Positions 60,367-64,000 of a stretch of 64,000 nucleotides of DNA are shown piece after piece; positions within the stretch are counted from its first letter, which is position 1, and each line of letters starts with the position of its first letter. Under the pieces are notes generated by a model. The model searched no databases and was not told where the DNA came from. It was given only the letters and a program-made list of their open reading frames with translations. The stretch comes from Kuschelorhynchus macadamiae. Its lineage: Eukaryota > Arthropoda > Insecta > Coleoptera > Curculionidae. The DNA lies in contig JAUTXW010002365.1 in NCBI GenBank assembly GCA_030620095.1, positions 1-64,000 on the forward strand, written 5' to 3'. Both the position numbers and the translations under genes were made by a program.

Positions 60367-60440
60367 TCTCCGGGTGGTCACCCTTCCAAGTACTAGCCGC
60401 GCTAGGCGATGCTTTACTTTGATTGTCGTCCTAGATCGGA
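60367..60440 (-). ncRNA. 5S rRNA-derived segment (pseudogene or SINE3 head)
   Basis: On the minus strand one reads CCGATCTAGGACGACAATCA, AAGTAAAGCATCGCCTAGCG, CGGCTAGTACTTGGAAGGGT and GACCACCCGGAG. This follows the 3' two thirds of 5S rRNA: CCGATCTCGTC-like, AAGCTAAGCA (A box), GCGCGGTTAGTACTTGGATG (C box) and GGGTGACCGCCTGGG. The first third and the 3' terminal stem are lost or diverged. Either a 5S pseudogene or the head of a 5S-derived SINE. Confidence 0.65.
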
Positions 60441-60922
60441 TCAACGCAAGATTGCAGCGGCCTACCTACCAGTTTTCGTTCCTTCTGTAGCTGTTCCACA
60501 TATTTTAGCTTTAATGTTATTACCTACATACCTTCTGAAAATATTTCAAAACGATTTTCCCAAAAAAACTCTTGTTATAATTTACAGATTAACAGTTTGC
60601 TGTATATTTTGGAACTAACACAACATCTGAAATTAATTTAATTCATTTTATGCATGCCAGATTTACCTCAAATCATCTTCTTCAGAAAATAATAGTTTTT
60701 TATTGTGTAAGTTATGGTTAAGACCTTTCCTGCATTATCCTTACAATCATTTAATACACTATAATTTGAGTAAAATTTTGATTTTTTTTAAATATTATGA
60801 CTCGAATATATAAACATAAACCGATCATTAGAAGTAACAATTGCCAAAAAAATTACTCGTAGTGATTAATTTACTTTTTCCTTAACAAGTAATTTTGTAA
60901 TACTGATTTGGTAAAAATTTAA
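60441..60922. other. No recognised feature
   Basis: AT-rich; ORFs unrecognised. Confidence 0.35.
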
Positions 60923-60926
60923 TTAA

Positions 60927-62235
60927 GGGAGAACTGCACGCAAAAAGTGAAAAACCAGCATTTTTGAGACTCGTGCAGCGGTAACTTGTTGCGATCAATT
61001 TTCGTCCTGCAGAAACGTGCAATAAGATACGATACATATACCGCCTAAAGCCACGTGATTTATGTAGACCCATTTTTAAGTCAAAAAAAATTCTTACTTT
61101 AGCAGGTCTGTTTATTTTGGAATCCGTATGTCTGATGCACCGAAAGCATTTAGAAAGAATTCATACTTTGTCTTTGATGGGCAGTCCGCAGTTCTTTCTC
61201 TATTAGTCTACCTATACCTTCGACAGCCCTAACTAAAAACTCCGTTTTTTATAATTAAAAAAAAATGTTTAATAACCTCCCAGTCAGCATTCGAAGAATT
61301 AGAAATTACAGATTATTTAGAACTAAAGTTAAAAATTTAATGATCTCTGAATCATTTTACAATGTTGAAGAATTTCTAGCAAAAAATTTTAATTAAGAGT
61401 GTCTATATAGGTATTGTGTTTATATATATTTTAGGATGTGTAAATATGTAATGCAGATTTTTATTTTTATTTTTAATCGAACTTCTTTTAGACGGGGTGT
61501 ATATGTGGTCATTTATTATATTTTAGTCTTGTGTATTGTGTAAATTCTGTTATTTGCTATGACGATAAGATCATTTTTCGGTGTGCTGTTTTGTTTTCAA
61601 GATTTTTTTATATTCTGTGACGTTTTATGACATTAATGTTTTCTTTTAATAATTTTAGTTTGCTTATTTTAATTATTTACTTTTAAGAGTTTTGTCATTG
61701 AGAATTTTTTTTTCTTTGGACAATAAAGCATATTTTGACTTTACAAGGTCTAGTCAAGTTCAAAGTAAGATGAAAAGGTACCTACGTATTAGAGAAAACC
61801 TCCTGCATGTCCGACCTCAAAAAAATATGTTATGTATAGGCAGTTTAAATTACATTTCGTTTAAAAATGGGTTCAAAAGGGTTTACGCGCTGCAGAAATA
61901 CAAAGACATGAGTACGATTTACCATTTCAAATTTTGCAGTTACGTAGGCAAAGGATCAATGCAGGGCGGTAAAGAGCCATTTTGTGGAAAAAAAATTATA
62001 TGCGACGGCATTTGGTCAAAAAGTGGTCAAAAAAATGGTCGAAAATAGACAAATGTACTTCTATTTTATAATTCTAGATTTGATTTTTTCATAAAAATTC
62101 GCATTTAGCGCCCAACTATACATATTTCCCTATTAAAATCACATTGAAGCTAATACATATCTCTTATAGTTTTAACATAATATTGCAGCGGCGGAAGACT
62201 TGCAAATGATCCATAATACTGCGTGCAGTTCCCCC
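60927..62235. mobile_element. TTAA-flanked TIR element, 1309 bp, non-autonomous
   Basis: TTAA at 60923-60926 is followed by GGGAGAACTGCACGCA; on the right the inverted end is GGGGGAACTGCACGCA, followed by TTAA at 62236-62239. A TTAA duplication fits piggyBac or Kolobok. The interior carries a LINE 3' end (61262-61744) and an unrecognised ORF 61692-62048 (118 codons; ends in a basic, Gly/Lys-rich tail), which is the longest frame but has no transposase motif that I recognise. Confidence 0.72.
61262..61744 (+). mobile_element. LINE 3' end (C-terminus and 3' UTR)
   Basis: KMFNNLPVSIRRIRNYRLFR, then TKVKNLMISESFYNVEEFL to a stop near 61396 match the end of Jockey/CR1-type ORF2 (KLYNxLPxxIKxL...FKxxLKxxLxxxxFYSVxEFL). 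It is followed by about 350 bp of UTR ending in GGACAATAAAGCATATTTTG at about 61740, a typical LINE tail. Severely 5'-truncated. It lies inside the TTAA element, so it probably inserted there. Confidence 0.7.
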
Positions 62236-62239
62236 TTAA

Positions 62240-62330
62240 GCCGTTATTTTTTTCACCATATTAGATTTTTTCCAAAATGTAACCAGTTAAACGCCGTGTG
62301 ACCTCGATTTTTAAGGAAAATTTAAAGAAA
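62240..62330 (-). repeat. Family R fragment (minus)
   Basis: On the minus strand: CAAAAATC-less variant of the submonomer with TTACATTTTGGAAAAAATCT and AATATGGTGAAAAAAATAAC, directly after the TTAA element. Confidence 0.45.
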
Positions 62331-64000
62331 ATCAGTGTATTAAAAATACTTAAAACACTAAATCTATGAGTTTTGTTATAACTATTAGTGACAAGCTTAC
62401 AATTAGCTAAGCTTACACTCATTAAAGCCCAAATTTATACTAAGAACTATAAACTCCAAAGTACGTCCTTGATGCTGGAAGTGATTATATCCTACATAAT
62501 TTAACCGATAACAATTTAAGCTCAACAATTGTTAAATAACACATTGCTCCTGAACTTACTTTGCAATGTCAAGTGTGCTGGAAAAATGCTTGCACCACTT
62601 ACTTCAGCAACACCACTAAGTTCCTCTGTTATTACCTTTGAGAATTATCATGTAGTATTTAAAACTCGCAACAATGTGATTAATAGCAAAGAAATGACCT
62701 GCTAAAAGTTGTTTACTCTAACTAACCTAATACCGGTCAATATCGCTGGAACACAAACTTTTTAACGAAATAAGAACTATAATTGTATAATTAGCCGTTA
62801 GGGTGGCACAAACTATGGCACTGCCGTTTCTAGCACAAAGTTGATGTCACGAAACAAACTGCAATTAAATTGGGAAAGCCATAATCGTTAAGCTTTAACA
62901 TGCAAAGTTTTTTTGACGAGAAACGTTACGTATTTTAGGCCAAATTTGATGACTGAACAGAGTTATCTACGCAAAAATCAATTTCAAGAAGTGAAAAATT
63001 TAAGGAAAAAGTTTAAATTATTACTAAAAAATCACTTTGTCAAATAAAGAAACTAGTCAGTATGTATGCGAATTTTGAACCTAAATAACTCGAAAACGGT
63101 TATTGAGATCAAAAACTGTCAGTTGGTGTTATGATAATAAAAAGGGAAGATTTATGTATTGAACAAATCCAGCAATAATGCAAAATAGTTTTTCTCAAGG
63201 TTTCTCTTGTTTTTGCAAGTTTTTCTCGTAAATAAAAAAGTAAGCTTTAAAAGTTCTTTGAAAACTAACTAGGTAATTAAAATATTTTAGTTTAAATAAA
63301 AGAAGCAAATTTCAAATTCTACCGAAAAATGTTAATCAAAACTAGATCTCTCATTTACTTAACTAAAAACAAAAAACTTAACTAAATGAGAGTTATAAAT
63401 AAGCAGACATACAGCAGCTTCTTGGAGGGATAAATTAATTAATATAAAATGATTAAAATGTTTCATTAGACTATTATGCAGGTTTATATTGTAATATAGT
63501 GGATGTTTAAATAAAGGTTAAGAACCAAAACGTCCTATATTTCTTTGCGTTTTTAAAAGCTTCCCAAAATTGAAAATTGTTGTAGATGTGTACAAACGGA
63601 TTGCACTTTCCTACCTTAAGATTTTAAGAGCTTTTAAATGGTATTTTTGGCTAGGTACCACATAATAAGTACCATTGTTACCCATTTTAGTTACCATTTG
63701 ATAGAAACAATTAAAACGACTTTCAGAAAAGAGTTTTATTTCCATAAACTGTGTTCTCTTTGTATTAATTCGGAATGCCAAAAGACCGATTTGCACGACC
63801 AAGACTAGAACTGTAAAACTCAGACCAAATTCGTTTAGTTCGCTTACTAAAAAATCTATCAAATTAGTATAAATATAATGTGAAAAGCTGTGCGTTTTAT
63901 CAGTCGGTCATAAATATTGCAGGAAAATTGTCTGATTATTTCAAAAGGTAGACATAGTAACTACAATACCAAACACACGAACACACAAGTTATTTAAAAC
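62331..64000. other. No recognised feature
   Basis: The sequence looks less repetitive than elsewhere. A 15-bp inverted pair CTCTCATTT...AAATGAGAG lies near 63347-63392. The minus ORF 63611-63862 (83 codons) starts with a hydrophobic stretch and is unrecognised. Confidence 0.4.

Overview
This is a eukaryotic, visibly AT-rich window that looks like insect (arthropod) intergenic DNA built almost entirely of transposable elements. I recognise no host gene. The case for an arthropod rests on the mix of families: DD41D-type mariners, ZMYM1-like hATs, Penelope-like elements, CR1/L2-like and Jockey-like LINEs, piggyBac, PIF/Harbinger, MULE and copia relics, and a tRNA-derived SINE with an RTE-like tail. 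Long (TA)n tracts are frequent. Beetle or bug would both fit; the sequence does not decide. All assignments come from reading translated motifs and repeat structure by eye; no search was run and no percentage was computed unless counted directly.

Layout. 1-2170: a hAT transposon (3' part, running off the left edge) inserted in a DD41D mariner. 2765-3662: Penelope reverse transcriptase relic (minus). 3855-4890: MULE relic with a SWIM finger. 5740-6690: first copy of an unclassified dispersed repeat called family R below. 7478-7712: SINE. 8007-11620: two nearly identical 786-bp arms in inverted orientation, each touching a long (TA)n tract. 13125-14757: a fold-back element. 16994-17700: 5' fragment of another hAT. 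18440-21130: CR1/L2-like LINE (minus) interrupted by a TIR element. 22379-23290: PIF/Harbinger relic. 25181-26024: palindromic MITE with an 8-bp target duplication. 26455-27795: direct repeat pair around a (TA)n tract. 29888-30852: tRNA-like sequence and a nested inverted repeat. 32035-33000: piggyBac relic (minus). 33405-36085: second CR1/L2-like LINE (minus). 36845-41700: family R array interrupted by a 5'-truncated Penelope element that ends in a hammerhead-ribozyme-like motif.

45430-51560 is a three-level nest: a Jockey-like LINE is split by a TIR element coding for a DUF7869-like protein (minus), and that element holds a 2547-bp hAT with matching ends and target duplications. 52716-59246 is a second nest: a pair of distant inverted repeats encloses a mariner with about 400-bp terminal inverted repeats (itself hit by a 373-bp fold-back MITE) and a 2.4-kb fold-back element of the same family as that MITE. 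59530-60190 is a copia integrase relic (minus), 60367-60440 a 5S rRNA-derived segment, and 60927-62235 a TTAA-flanked TIR element containing a LINE 3' end. The last 1.7 kb shows nothing I recognise.

Nearly every coding region is broken by stops, frameshifts or deletions. The exception is the hAT ORF at the left edge, which is open over its visible length. The most interesting parts are the DUF7869-like transposon, the ribozyme-like Penelope tail, the fold-back family with long and mini members, and family R.
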